From Ophioderma brevispina (lineage: Eukaryota > Echinodermata > Ophiuroidea > Amphilepidida > Ophiodermatidae), in contig JAMKCH010014234.1 in NCBI GenBank assembly GCA_023653785.1, forward strand, positions 47,057 through 111,056: a DNA stretch of 64,000 nucleotides, in the 5' to 3' direction. Shown piece by piece: positions 1 to 11,958 of this stretch. Every line of letters starts with the position of its first letter. The stretch's first letter is position 1. Both the position numbers and the translations under genes were made by a program. The notes under the pieces were generated by a model. It did no database searches and was not told the origin of the DNA. It saw only the letters and a list, made by a program, of their open reading frames with translations.

Positions 1-384
1 AGTCAGTCTTGATGTGAGGCCCACCTAGCTAGCTAGACTCACTTAGTGTACAGTGTATGTCAGCTCTCTTAAGAGAAGATGTCAGTGCATGTGCTGTTGT
101 TAAACATCTACTTTTGTTGCATTGTATTGTTACTCATATAAAGAGACCATCCCATCCCGATGCAAATGGCGCAACAGAGTGATTTCAGTGGACAATTTTG
201 GACCAAGTATGATGGATATTATGAATTTCTTTTTGAGATAGTTTTCACCTTGTCCCTTGTGTACCGAAGTAGAGTGGTTACCACCCCGCCTTCTATTTTG
301 TTTATGCCCTAGTAAACCAGTGCCAAATTATTTAATGTTATTTGTCAATTGACATTTTATGCTCCTTTTCATGCAAAACAAACA
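1..384. other. No gene seen
   Basis: Single-copy-looking AT-rich DNA. At 276-292 there is a GTGGTTACCACCCCG scrap of the GGTTACCACC family. Confidence 0.6.
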
Positions 385-910
385 CCCCCTGGGGTATAGG
401 TAAGGTGCAGGGTGATCCCAAAGTGATGGATAAGGGGTGGTAACCACCTCCCTTCGAGAGAGAAATATCAATACACTTGGTATGATGCAGGAATATCACA
501 GACATTGGTACCAATGGATAGCTATGGTACTTCTCTTTCCTTTTATAGCAAAATGAGTACCAGCATACCTAGTATCACGCCAGAATGACGTCATAAAGTT
601 GGCATGTCAGCAAAACTGTCAATTTCCATACATGTAGTACACAGTGTAGAATAGAGGAAAATTCAATTTTTTTCACCAAAAAGGTTATCAATATGAAATG
701 ACTAGTTTTGCATACACGGAGTATCGCAGGGCTATAACAATGCTTTTGAGTCAGTAAAATTGCCAAAATATCAATTTTCCCACCCAAACTCCAGTATTTT
801 CATACTTTCCTTGACTGATGATGCTATAGTGAAGTCACAATGGGAATTTTTTGTACTCATTTTGATACCAATGGAAAGAAGAAACTCTAAGCTATCCTGC
901 GGTACCACGT
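385..910 (+). mobile_element. GGTTACCACC family, copy A
   Basis: First of four long copies of one interspersed family. Shared landmarks in order: a GGGGTATAGG start, a GATGGATA box next to GGGGTGGTAACCACC, a TCAATGGA / GGTACCAATGGA box, a GACGTCA site, a CAATTTTTTTCACCAAAAAGG stretch, and a mirrored 'CCAATGGAAAGAAGAAACTC' box near the far end. The two ends are roughly inverted copies of each other, so this is probably a non-autonomous DNA element. The right end is worn here. No protein is encoded. Confidence 0.6.
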
Positions 911-1021
911 TATAGGAATCGGTCAGTATTTCAAATTTTCTTCTTGCAAATAACTTAATCAGCAACTAAGATTATGTATTCATGCTCTATCTAATCTATG
1001 TTTTTTGTTAGATAAATTTAA

Positions 1022-1528
1022 AAGGAAACAATGGCATAGAAAATATTCAGACATAATGAAATGGACCCTTACTGAAATCACTTCCATAAATTCGAACAGA
1101 ATTTGGATGTTGAAATTCTGTAAAATCAGTAGAAACAGCAAGAGTTACAGGCAATAACTGCCATGGGAAATATGGTGTTGACATCTCTGCCAGAATTTAC
1201 AGTGAATCTAGCATTTTTTTTTTTTACACAATTAAAAAAAGTTGGACATTGTACTTCAGGCGTGTACCTGGCATGTGAGAGTGGGATTAGCACATACAAA
1301 GCAATGGTCTGTGAGCTGATGACTGCATGCTTTTCAAGTTTGAAGAATTCTGGCAGTAATGAGCATCCTTGGCTGTCCACAGCAGAGAAGTGAAGCTTAC
1401 AAGGAAAATAATAGTTACTCCTCCCTTTTTTACAAAATGTAAACATCCAAATTGTTTTCAAATTTGTGGAAGTGATATCAGTAAGGGTCTATTTCATTAC
1501 TGAATATTTTCTATGCCATTGTGTCCCT
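1022..1528. mobile_element. TTAA-flanked TIR element (507 bp)
   Basis: The arms are inverted copies over about 90 bp: CAATGGCATAGAAAATATTC on the left reappears reverse-complemented before 1528, and both continue through the ACCCTTACTGA and ATCACTTCC blocks. TTAA lies immediately outside each end (1018-1021 and 1529-1532). A TTAA target site is typical of piggyBac and Kolobok transposons, but no transposase is visible, so this would be a non-autonomous copy. Confidence 0.65.
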
Positions 1529-1532
1529 TTAA

Positions 1533-3137
1533 TGCAAACACAAAATGCATCTGTAAGAAATTGGCAGTCAGTTGTATTTGTTGACTTTTTATGTTAGAGG
1601 TAATAAGAATTAGTCCACATGCTTCCAAGTGCTCAAAGAATGTTACTTGTGATTTATTGATATTCAGACACAAGCCGCTGTCACTTCGTAATCTAGGCAA
1701 CTGTTTGAGAGTGTATTGATAGTTACTGTTTTGCCAATGCACCAGATGTCAGCAGCACATTAACCCAAATAGCAATTCTGGAGAGCCCGTTTATGGATTC
1801 AGGCGTTCAAAATTGTCAAGTCGCAAACGTACGAGTGAAAGAACATTTGAAACTTGCTGAAAAGATTCAACAGACGGCTAAGTATACTTCCCATGCTAGC
1901 TTCCCCAGTATTGATTTGTGAATACACCACAAATTCATCACTTATAGAGAGCGCATTTGTCAGAGGCTGTTCACGACTACGAAATAACAGCACGTCTCCA
2001 TTAAGGTATTGTTATAGAACTACCTCCCTCGGTATTGCTATGTGACAGTACAGAGTCAATGCTGTAATCAGGTCTATTTTCATGGCATCCAAATTGTGGG
2101 ACACATGAATAAATATACTTACTTGTAAGGTCTTCAGGGATCATGAAGATAAGTAATACCCTTAAAAGCTAGGTTTAATGCGATAGGGTTACTTCCTGGT
2201 GCTTGTACCTGTATTATAGGATCTTTCTAAAGGGGGTTATTTGTCTGCATTTTGCAAACACTCAATGGAATGTGAATTTAAGCATACCAGAAATATTTTT
2301 GAACCATATTGTAGTGTGTTCATTTGGATAAATAAATTCAAAGCAGCAAAAGTTGTGTCTTAAAGATCATAAAAGATTATCTTGGTGAAAAAAATATCCC
2401 CTTATGTGGCATCTATTAGAAAGCAAGCAGCCCCGGGGGTGCGAAATTTCAAAGTCAACTATAGAAATGGGTCAAAATTTTGGAACCAACTATATAAATG
2501 GGTCATATTTTTGTACAATTTGGTCACTATAAACATGGGTCGATTTTTTTACCCGGCGGACGCACACCTGTACCCAATTTTGGGTCGAGTCCCCCCCCCC
2601 CCCCCCCCCCCCCGGGCAAGCAGCCTACCAATCTGTCACACTTTAGGGGCTCTGAAGAATTTGGGGGTAAGTTTTGAGTGTAACTTGTGCTTATCATTGT
2701 ATGATTGGTGTAACAACAGTGCCAAATTTATGCTAAATATGGCATAATTTTTATTTCTGAGACTGCTATGCAAAGCACCCATTGTACATGCAGTGCCGCT
2801 AACGTAAAGCTGATTTCCAAGCAACTGTTTCGCAAGGGAAGATTACAATGCAATACTTCACAGCTTATGTTGGCTCAAAACTGTGCTTAATTATAGGATA
2901 TAAGAACTTATTATGATAATAGCTGAGATTCAAGGAAAACAGTTAAAATAGTAATATTTTAAAGTTAAATGCATGCAGGCAGAATGTTGTATGGGAAGCA
3001 GTTAGAGATCAATTAGATATTCACAAGTCATTTTTTTTTAAGATAACTGTAGACTATATTCATAGACAGGATATGTGTTTGATTGGTTGTCATGTTGAGT
3101 ATTACAGAGCATCAGCATGAAGAACATGCACATTTTT
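1533..3137. other. No gene seen
   Basis: 2430-2590 carries a dispersed word set (AAATGGGTCAAAATTTTGG, ATAAATGGGTCATATTTTTG) ending in a C23 run at 2591-2613. The 121-residue ORF that spans it includes the poly-C and is not credible. Confidence 0.6.
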
Positions 3138-3145
3138 GCTTCACG

Positions 3146-3439
3146 CAGTGGCGTACCGACCGGGGGCAAAGTTGCCTCCTGTGGCTCGAAAAAGTGGGAT
3201 GATATGGACCAAAAATATGCATTTTCATACCTCTTCTTCAAGAATTTTGACCAAATTGAAGCCTAAGATTTTGGGCAATTAAAGTAAATTTGGCAAATTT
3301 CGCGTGCTATGCGCGCGCATTTCATCAAGTTCAGAATTAGTTGGAGCACAACACCGGGACGACTTACACATTTTTCCCCCTCTTTCGGGACGATTGGGAA
3401 TTTTTCCCCTCTGACTCGACTAGGCCCTGTACGCCACTG
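3146..3439. mobile_element. hAT-like MITE with CAGTGGCGTA ends
   Basis: The left end is CAGTGGCGTACC and the right end is the matching GTACGCCACTG. The 8-bp flanks are GCTTCACG (3138-3145) and GCATCACG (3440-3447), which match at 7 of 8 positions. CAG...CTG ends plus an 8-bp duplication fit a hAT-type non-autonomous element. A possible relative starts with CAGTGGCGTAACCACGGGG at 11143, but its other end was not found. Confidence 0.65.
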
Positions 3440-3744
3440 GCATCACGCAGAGGGTAGGGTGCACAACTTATCACACACAATGATTGGCAGGGTCACTGGC
3501 CCTTGCTGTAACCATGGCTTGGAAGTGTATCATTGCATGTGAAAAAGAATTTGATTGTGTTTAAATTCATGTTACTGAAATGAGAAAATTTTGCTAGCCC
3601 CTTTGTTTTTTTTCCTCAATAAACAGAAATATCACTATTTGTATGCGGGACTTTTGCCTGCAAGTCTCATGTGATACAACCTCAAAACAGTGATATTTTC
3701 CATATTGCATGAACAAATAGGCAGTAACTAATATGGTATTGGTA

Positions 3745-4033
3745 CAGAGGTGTTTTGAATCAATCCCATGATGCATAGCAATGTGCCTATACTGTACTAA
3801 ACACATGTCAAGTACTTAGGGATAAAAAGTGTTCCAAAAGTTCAAGAACCACAAGACATTTCATAATCATGCAAAAAATTCCCTAAGTACGAACGCTTTG
3901 TTGGCTAAAATTAGCATCTAAGTCAGGGTTTTTTATGTGTTAAGAATAAGATTTTTATGTGATCACAATGACCCTATTGAGGTGAAATTTTCCCAAAACT
4001 GTGCATTGTGGGATTGACTCAAAACACCCTCTG
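3745..4033 (+). mobile_element. MITE with perfect 9-bp target duplication, copy 1
   Basis: 289 bp, bounded by imperfect inverted ends of about 30 bp (CAGAGGTGTTTTGAATCAAT and its mirror ending ACACCCTCTG). GTATTGGTA is present exactly on both sides (3736-3744 and 4034-4042). It is clearly related to 11959-12220 in the opposite orientation. A 9-bp duplication is usual for Mutator-like elements; hAT elements give 8 bp. The superfamily is therefore undecided. Confidence 0.78.
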
Positions 4034-4442
4034 GTATTGGTACATGTAGTTTAGGTTTTGTGTACAAACCTCAAACCCAGTAGCATCAATGTGGCAGTAG
4101 GCTGTGTACACTTGCAGCTTTCAAAAGTGTTAATGCTGCTACTAAGTTCTGTTTTGTTTTTAAATTCAGCACATGCACAGGCATTTTAGCATTGTACATT
4201 TTAAGAGTGATCTGAATGTGAACCTGAAAGGTCTTGAACTTTATCATTTATATGGTAACGTATCAAGAAATTTTAATCAAATTGAAATGAAGTAACTTTT
4301 GTAACCATGGCAACAAGTTGCATGCAAGGAGAAAAGAGTTGCAAAGCACAACCACAATCTGTATTCACTTAGTTGTAGTACATACATGAGGTAGTTGAAA
4401 CTCCATTAAATCAATAAATATATGTGATTTTGTTCTCCTTAA

Positions 4443-4957
4443 AGCGGCACTGGCACATTTTCATAAAATATTAAATTTCTCCAATTTGCTCTCAAATTGA
4501 TAGTCTAGGCCATTGGAAGAATAGAGAAACATTTTACACATAAAATAACATACTCCAAAACAGATAGGGACGTTAATAAGAGGTTAAAGACATCCAGGTA
4601 ATTTGTAGGCGAACTTTTAAGTTTTCTATAATCAAGAAATGTGCACATTACATGAATATCATACACTTGTACTCCTTGGTATTAAAACCACAAAGGTCAC
4701 AGACCGGTCAAACATTGTTCATGCCCTGGGAAACATACATACGGCGTGCATTTTCTTGTAACGCCATGCCCGTCGTCTGAATTAATGTCGCCGGCGACAT
4801 TAATTATAAAATTGTTCTGTTTACCCATAAGGACGCTGATTGGTCTTAATCATTTCAGGTGAGGGCTAATGTATATAAAAGCTTTACAACCATGCAAAAA
4901 TATCGATTTTGAAAAATCTTGAGGGCGCACTATTTTTCAGATGTGCCAGTTGTCTCT
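4443..4957. mobile_element. TTAA-flanked TIR element (515 bp)
   Basis: The ends are AGCGGCACTGGCACA on the left and, reverse-complemented, AGAGACAACTGGCACA on the right. TTAA lies at 4439-4442 and 4958-4961. It contains a perfect 24-bp palindrome at 4781-4804. There is no ORF of note. It shares the TTAA target and the (T)TTAAAG-style ends with the elements at 1022, 7977, 13539 and 17488. Confidence 0.6.
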
Positions 4958-5473
4958 TTAAATGCCCAGATCTAATGATGCTCTGTGTGGAAACTTTGGG
5001 CTGAATTGGCAGACTACTAATTGGCATTTGTTATATCTGTTGAAAATGTAGGTTAACAAAATGGTGTTTGTGCCAAAGTGACTCTAATTTTTGAAGTCAA
5101 GTCATATTAGCCCAATTGATCAAAAATACACTCAAATATATCAGAAATTGCTATAATGAAGTTTTAACTTGATATTCTGGGAAGTATTTACATGCACTTC
5201 ATGTTTACCAGAGCAGTAAGTTTGTTCATGTAGTTAAACAAAAGCAAGATTTACTGTTTCCATATGAATGTGAGCCCTTTATTCAGTATAGTTACAATTT
5301 AACCACATCGGAATTTACTAGGTTTGATAGCTTACTGCACTTTTCCATTGCTGTATTTTTCCTAACAAACATGGTGAATTCCTGGAGAGTAATGTGCAGA
5401 TGTTATAAGGACCTCGGCGAGTAATCAGTTGCATTGATTCAGTTTTGTGACTATTAGGTTATGATAAAAGATG

Positions 5474-5671
5474 TTCATGTATACCTCGTATGTATCGGGC
5501 GTACGCGATTGGTCAATACGCGTCACGTGACCATGTATAAACGAACGTTTATACATGGCTGCCGTGACGAACGCCGAAAGTGGTCAAAAATCACAATTTC
5601 AGACTGAATTTGATATGTAATGATTTAATTTTGTAAGTAATAGGTAGTAAAAAAGTACGGTATACATGAAC
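5474..5671. mobile_element. Small foldback element
   Basis: GTTCATGTATACC at the left is mirrored by GGTATACATGAAC at the right. The centre carries an inverted pair at 5531-5558 with 13-bp arms (CCATGTATAAACG / CGTTTATACATGG) separated by AA. It abuts the 95-bp hairpin that starts at 5672. Confidence 0.5.
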
Positions 5672-5766
5672 GGGGTTCATTCATAGTATTTTGGGTATGA
5701 ACGTTGTTTAAAATGCCCATCGGGCATAAACATGTGTTCATACCCAAAATACTATGAATGAACCCC
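5672..5766. repeat. 95-bp hairpin with perfect 31-bp arms
   Basis: The left arm 5672-5702 and right arm 5736-5766 are exact reverse complements (GGGGTTCATTCATAG... and its mirror). The 33-bp centre holds a second, nested inverted pair, ATGCCC-ATC-GGGCAT. Perfect arms show recent origin or sequence maintenance. Confidence 0.85.
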
Positions 5767-7409
5767 TAATTTACACACTTTTCTCATGAAAAAGGGAATT
5801 TTAAGATTGATAATACTTTTTGAAAGTTCCCATCCTGGTCGTGAGGGCATCAACTAAAAGTTACATCTCGGCCTTGAGGACATCAACTATGACGAGATAA
5901 CACAACTGTCCCAAGGAGTCAAATTTTGCTGAGATAGTGGTTGTGTTTTGTGAAAGATTGTAGGAGTATATTTTCTTGATGTTTTGAGAGGTAATTAATA
6001 TCATTTTGGATATTAATCATACAGTAAGGACCACAAACCCTTGACCCTACACCACTACAGCCCTAATCCTCTTCTAAAATAACCCGATTGTCAGGGTTTC
6101 CGTTTTAACTAAGATTTGAGAGTGGATTACTGTTTCTCTGTTCTGCTGTGAACTGACATGTCTACATTTCATTAATACAATTAATAGTTACAAGGCGAGT
6201 TGCCTATAGAAGAGTAGTCATATAGGGGCGAGCAAAACTTCATGATAATATAGATTTGTCCAGCCCTATATTAAACTTTCTGTGGCTTATTACAGGCCTC
6301 TGGGATACTGAATATTTCAGTAAAACTGTACATAACATTGCCAATAAATAATCCAATCTTTTGGTACAGCAATTTTGCATGTTTTTAAACTTATCATCAA
6401 AACTCACTCTGTATATAGGGAAGGCATCTTTAATGTTTTCAAGTTAACAATATTCCCATTTACCATAATTCTGCTGGTTTCCAGGTGAGCCTGGACTTCT
6501 GGAGTGGGAAGTTGTCAAGAAATTTTCCTCATTGCAGGAGTTCAAGCATGTGGGAAACTAGCAAAATTGACTTTGGTATTGATGATTTCCCCATTCATAA
6601 AAGATATTGCATTTCCGTGCATGTGAATGGGAAAATCACAATGTTAATGGCAAATGGGAATATCTAAAATACCAATATTAATCTTGTGTATGCTGCTAAA
6701 CCAACAAAACTGCATCATTTTCTCTATAATTTTCATTTCATAGACCATGCATGTACAAAAATACCATGGCACAGTCTAGTCTATTACAAAAGTGTTTTCT
6801 TGCCTCACAATGAATCTGGCATTTAACACAATCTTGCACAATTACAGTCACAACAGTGCTCCTCTGATTGGCTTAGTTGAGTAAACTACAAATAGGTGTT
6901 AATCCCCACTTTTGTGAAACTCGAGCTTGAAATTGACTACTCAGTGAACATACCAAAGCTGTGACATGCAAACAATTTATAATTGGTCTTACAAAAAAAG
7001 TTGCATTTTGATATAGACCACAAGCAAAAGTTGTATGCAGCAGATAAACTCTTCTTGCATTGTAGTTCAAAAAGAGACTGTAATACAGGGGTGTGTATAA
7101 TTTTAATATTTCTGTCAACAGGCTAGGCCATAATATAAATGTCATGGAAAATCCACTGGCCAAGAACACGGGTGCTGTATAGCATGTCGCTGTATATTTA
7201 GTTTGTTAGGTGTGAACCTTAACTGTTTTGGAACAAGAGAAGCATAAATTCAGTAGGTCAATTATTTTTACCTTTTGGCATGATCACTGATACTGCACTC
7301 AAGTATACTAGAGGTTTGTCCACAGCCATCAGGTTGACAATGGGGGGAAAGGCCATTTAAACTGCACATGTTGTGTGCACATCAACATCTTTATCTTTGT
7401 GATAATAAC
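5767..7409. other. No gene seen
   Basis: AT-rich. A weak inverted pair (AATATTCCCATTTACCAT near 6450 and ATGGCAAATGGGAATAT near 6650) may be an old foldback. The ORFs at 6485 and 6873 show no family features. Confidence 0.5.
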
Positions 7410-8640
7410 GATCTTTAGATTTCAGGTTTGCGGGTGCAGATGCATAAGAGACGTAATGCCCAACTTTCCACACGTGGGTCATTCCATGTCAAAACACTAG
7501 TTAATTTCAGGAAGATCCCCGGGTGACCCACTCAGATCATCTTGTTATTTTTCTCAAATGTTGCCCTTATGGTCAAACTAATAACTACCAAGTTTCAGGT
7601 CTGTGCGTTGTTTCTTTTTTTCACACGGCTACATCAAACATAACCCATATCTAGAGATTTGTGATGCACTCATTTTTCGCACAGCACCCTCGCAAAGTTA
7701 ATTATTTTCAGAAAAATCTCATCTTTTTTGGGGGGGTCCAAATCCTATGTGGGATAATGTATTTTTTTCTGCAAATTAGTATTTAAGTAGTCTGCGTGAC
7801 CCTTTTTAATATTTAAGTAGTGCCAACATCCATTTTTGCTTTGTTGATAGAAAATGAAGGAGTCAAATTCCAAGTTTTTACTCCCACTCAAATATTATGC
7901 AAGAGTGCAGAATTTGGCAACCTTGAAAGTGATTTTTGATCTCCGTTAATACATATTTGAAAGCAGCTATATTTAAAGAGACATGAGATTTCCAGGAAGA
8001 AGCGCCCCAATTTTTCTCGAACCCAGGTTTTTTACGTATTTGGAATGCTTACCAATGTATTAATCACACCTGAAGTGAATAAGCCGAATACGCTGTCTTT
8101 ATGTAATAAGATGGTGATTTAGAAGTTTCTGTCGTGCACGACAAAGTCAAAGCATGGTTTTCTATGGGGAACGATTACGATAGCAGGCAAGTTCAAAACA
8201 AGCTTTGCGTTTTTCTTTTGCACCTGTTTGTCTAATAAACCTTCGAAACGTTCTCGGTAGGTGGTCTACAACCGATCCAGTGAAATTTGAGAGAAATTCG
8301 TATCCTAAAAATAAAATCTCCTCCTGTCACTTTAAGAAACTATTGGCCACCAAAGACAGCATTTTGAAAATGGAACCCCCAACCAAAAGTTTCAAGGGTC
8401 GTCGTGAAAAAACGAAATGACGCAAGAACCTGAAACTTGGTAGTTATTACTTTGACAATGATAAGGGCAACATTTGGGAGAAATAACAAGAAGATCTGAG
8501 GGGGTCATCCAGCGACCCCTAGCGGAATGACCCACAAGAAGCACGCATCCTGACACCTTCTTGAAGGTGTGGAAAGTTAGGCATGTCTCTTATGTATCTG
8601 CACCCGCAAACCTGAAATCTGAAGGTTGTGACTGTGCCAA
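7410..8640. mobile_element. Long-TIR element (~1.2 kb) containing a nested element
   Basis: Arms of about 220 bp: 7410-7640 and 8415-8640 are imperfect reverse complements. Shared blocks include TTTGCGGGTGCAGAT, CCAACTTTCCACAC, GGGTCATTCC, CAAATGTTGCCCTTAT and ACCAAGTTTCAGG. The interior holds a separate TTAA-flanked element (7977-8331). No transposase is seen, so this is probably a non-autonomous TIR element. Confidence 0.6.
7977..8331 (+). mobile_element. TTAA-flanked MITE nested in the 1.2-kb element
   Basis: The left end is AGAGACATGAGATTTCC; the right end reverse-complemented is AGTGACAGGAGGAGATTTTA. TTAA lies at 7973-7976 and 8332-8335. Internal blocks (GAATACGCTG, AGCATGGTTTTCTATGGGGAA, GTGGTCTACAA) recur reverse-complemented at 34032-34390, which confirms a dispersed family. 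Confidence 0.6.
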
Positions 8641-8880
8641 CTTCAAAAGGATTTTTACTTGAATATTTACTGGTGGTGTTCTTTGCTCTATGCAAATGCA
8701 TACATGTAAAAGAATTGTGTACATGACTACAGGAATTTGTACACTCCTCCACATGATGCATGTTGAACTTATTTGTCTTTTATGATAGAATTGTACTATG
8801 TACAAGAAGTAAGTGCATTCATGTACCAGTGTGACCATTGGTGTATATGGCCATTTCAATGGTGCCCCTTGGTCAATAGT

Positions 8881-8957
8881 GACCCTGGTGAATTTAGCAG
8901 ACTTTATGGATAAGTCTGCTGAATTCAGCAGGGTCATTAGTGACCCAGGGTCACTAA
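8881..8957. repeat. Tandem hairpins around GTGACCCTGG
   Basis: A stem of 24-bp arms (8881-8904 and 8911-8934, two mismatches, 6-nt loop) built from GACCCTG-TGAATT-AGCAGACTT. It is followed by a second dyad, AGTGACCCAGGGTCACT, at 8939-8955. No gene context. Confidence 0.6.
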
Positions 8958-9271
8958 ACGGCCATACCGGGCAGAATGCCATATCCAGTATTCAATTTCT
9001 TAACAAGATGCTAAAATGGTGTAGACCCATTCATAATTGGCCCTTTCTTGTAATTGATGAGCAAAATAGGTGTAAATGCTGTCACCAATGCTCAGCTAGT
9101 CAAACTGGACTACGCTTAATGATAAAATTTGATCAAACTCAAAGTGAGGGCATCAGCAATGGCTCTCGCAAATCACATCAGTTTTTGGCCTCATCAATGG
9201 AAGGAAAGGGAAAATGTAAAATAAAAACTATCCACCCATCAATTATGCTATGACAAAAAGACATAAAACCA

Positions 9272-9783
9272 CCCAAAAAAGTAATCCCCAACCACTGAAA
9301 TTGTTGCCCACGTTCAATACAATATATCGTATTATAACATTATAGGATTATTAAACTGGACGGTGTTTCTTTAACGCCATTTTGACACCTCATTTGTGGC
9401 GATCGAGTGAGTTTGTTTTAAGTTATGCCCACTTGACCGAACCTACCCCAGGATTTAAAAAAGTTGCAGCAAAACCCCCTAGAGAGGGGGGGGGGGGGGG
9501 GGGTAGGAGAGTGACGTCAGCAGGAAGATACGGATTGCATTGACTTCATCTGTAAACCGTATGATTGTCAATCGGGTTATTGCAACTTTTAAATCATAAG
9601 GTGGGTTCGGTGATGGAGTTGGCATTAACTTCAACAATCATCAGCGGATAGACACAAATGTGGTGTCAAAATTACGCGTAATAAACACACTGCTCTCCAT
9701 CTTAACTCATCTAATTTATGTAATACGATGTATCATTTGAACTTGACAGACAAATTCAGGGCGTGGGGAGTTACTTTTTGGGT
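9272..9783. mobile_element. Foldback element (~510 bp)
   Basis: Arms of about 220 bp: CCCAAAAAAGTAATCCCC and a TCGTATTA block on the left are mirrored on the right (GGGAGTTACTTTTTGGG at the end). Further in, ATTTTGACACC, CATTTGTG, CCGAACC and GATTTAAAA blocks pair. The loop carries a G18 run at 9486-9503. No ORF. Confidence 0.6.
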
Positions 9784-10748
9784 TGTGTTTATCTTTGAAA
9801 CATCTTCTTCAAAATTGTAAGGGTCTTGAGAAGCTGCAACAGAACCGTCAGATACACTATTTTACTATATTAGGGCCAAGTGCTAGCATACACAGGAAAG
9901 ATAGGAGCCTAATTGGTCCAAAATTATTGATCATTCAAATTCATTGTATAGTGTTGCCCATAATCTTCATGTAACATTTGTTAAATAATTGATAATGCAA
10001 ACCCAAACAAAAAAAATTGATGACAATAGGATGCCAAACAACACAAGTAAATAAAGGAGAAATATTACTCAATCAATGTTGTGTGATTAATATTATATTT
10101 GTGTGGGGAAAAGTCAAATCCATGCCTATTATGAATGACATGTAGATAGAAGAAATACATGAAATCCAAGTCCTTACCCCCTTAAAAAGAGAAAATAAGT
10201 AGAGAATAAATACTTTCAAGTTTCAGCATGCTGCTGCTTTCATGGAAGTTGTACAACTCACTTTTGCTTCACATAAATGCTAAAATTTCTAATATCTTAA
10301 AGACACCACCTAAATTCACCTTGAAGATTACGGACGTGACTGTGCACACTGTTTTTCTTTTCATCTGTTTGCCTTTGCTTTGTGCGGGATATGCTTGATA
10401 CCTGCAATAGCGCAAATAAGTATTGTGCCAATTTTGGCTTTATAGTTTGTCCAAAATGTAAACTGACCAATTGGATCACACTGCATGCCTTTATGTGCCA
10501 TTTTTATTCATTGTGCAATCTTGATGCAAAATGAGTAAGCATGTAAACCAATGGGTACAGTGAGCCTTGTTTTATTTCACAAGTTTATGAGCCCAAATTT
10601 CTGGTTCGGATGATATGCAACAACAGAACTTGAAATTTGATGTGAACTGGTTGCAGGAAGTGAATACCTAATTTTTTGTGTCATCTGCAAGAATTGTCAG
10701 AATGCACATAGGGATTACTCTGGTCGTGCATGTGTGTGTGTCTGTTGT

Positions 10749-11030
10749 ACAAATGTTAACCCTTATATATTGCATGCTGTATGAGTTCCATAGGGCTACA
10801 ATGTGGCTACACTGACTGTACTTGGTGGAACGCGCGGCGGGTGGGGTGGGGTGACATTTTGGTGACCTCATGTGACACTTGGCCGGTCCAAAATGTTAAC
10901 CCTTAATATATTGCATGCGTATGAGTTCCGTAAGGCTACAATGATGTCGAGACTTGTGGAGAGAAGGGGGGCGGGGTGAGTGACATATTGTGACCTCATG
11001 TGACTCAGGTGACCTTTGGCCCCCTATCAC
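10749..11030 (+). repeat. Tandem duplication of a ~143-bp unit
   Basis: Two adjacent copies begin AATGTTAACCCTTA-TATATTGCATG at 10749 and 10892. They share TATGAGTTCC, GGCTACAATG, GGGGTGA and TGACCTCATGTGAC. The copies differ by scattered substitutions and indels. Confidence 0.7.
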
Positions 11031-11540
11031 AAACCGCGACGGCAGACAGCACTCGCGGTCCGGGGACCGCGATGTATTTTTTCATGTGTGATGTGTCATC
11101 CGAGCAAGGTGGCTTGCTACCCAATCATCTTGTAATTCCATCAGTGGCGTAACCACGGGGAGCGGCACTCCCCTGCTCATAACCCTTTCACCCCCCCCAT
11201 CCCCCAAATTAACTGACCGTTTGTACAGGTCTATGAGAAGACCCAAATTCGGCCCCCTCAGAAAAGCTCGGCACCCCTTCTTCCCCCCTCCCCCCATTTG
11301 CCAAAGATCTTGTTATGCCACAAAATCAATGGAAACTAATGGTGTTTTGCAACTACAGTGTTGTCAACATTTCGAAATTTGGCAAAAGTCTATGTACATT
11401 ATACTCTGTGGAATAAAACACTGAGTACACTAACTTAAATAAAACAATCCATTCTGAACCTCGTTAGGACAAACAAAATGGTTTAATGTGTAAATAATCT
11501 ACCAGTGTGTATTTATCGTACCTTCCCATCTGACACACAC

Positions 11541-11660
11541 TTCTGACACATCTTTTTATTCTGACACAACATGAATTTGGAACCTCTCACAGAATAAAAA
11601 AAAAGTGATATTCTGTTAAGGTTTCCAAATTCATAGTGTGTCAAGAAAAAAAGTGTCAGG
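11541..11660. repeat. Foldback of ~120 bp
   Basis: CTGACACATCTTTTT and ATGAATTTGGAACCT on the left pair with AGGTTTCCAAATTCAT and AAAAAAAGTGTCAG on the right, around an A-rich loop. Probably a small non-autonomous element; no target duplication was recognised. Confidence 0.5.
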
Positions 11661-11958
11661 TTATGGAAACTCATCTACCACTAACAAGAGTGCTTATGGG
11701 CTTGGTTTGTGATTGTGACCAACTCAATCTGTTTAAAGATATGTTCCAAGTGATTGGCTTGCAAGACAAAAAATGCCTGTGACCTAATTACTTCCTGCAA
11801 TGTCTTTACAGATAAATTCTCTAAAATCACATTCCTAACACTCCAGATTTAAGTAGCAATTGAAAGCCTTAGAATGGTATGTTTCTCATATTGGACCAAC
11901 AAAAAAATGGAACATGGGTTTCAATCTGGTGTTTCAGAATATATGGTAGGTTAATACC

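Noticed and set aside
2382..2747. 121-codon ORF with a proline run
   Set aside because: The proline run is the C23 homopolymer, and the ORF covers a dispersed repeat.
8590..9253. Overlapping 130- and 146-codon ORFs on opposite strands
   Set aside because: Mutually antisense, one starts in a TIR arm, and both cross the double hairpin; no protein family.
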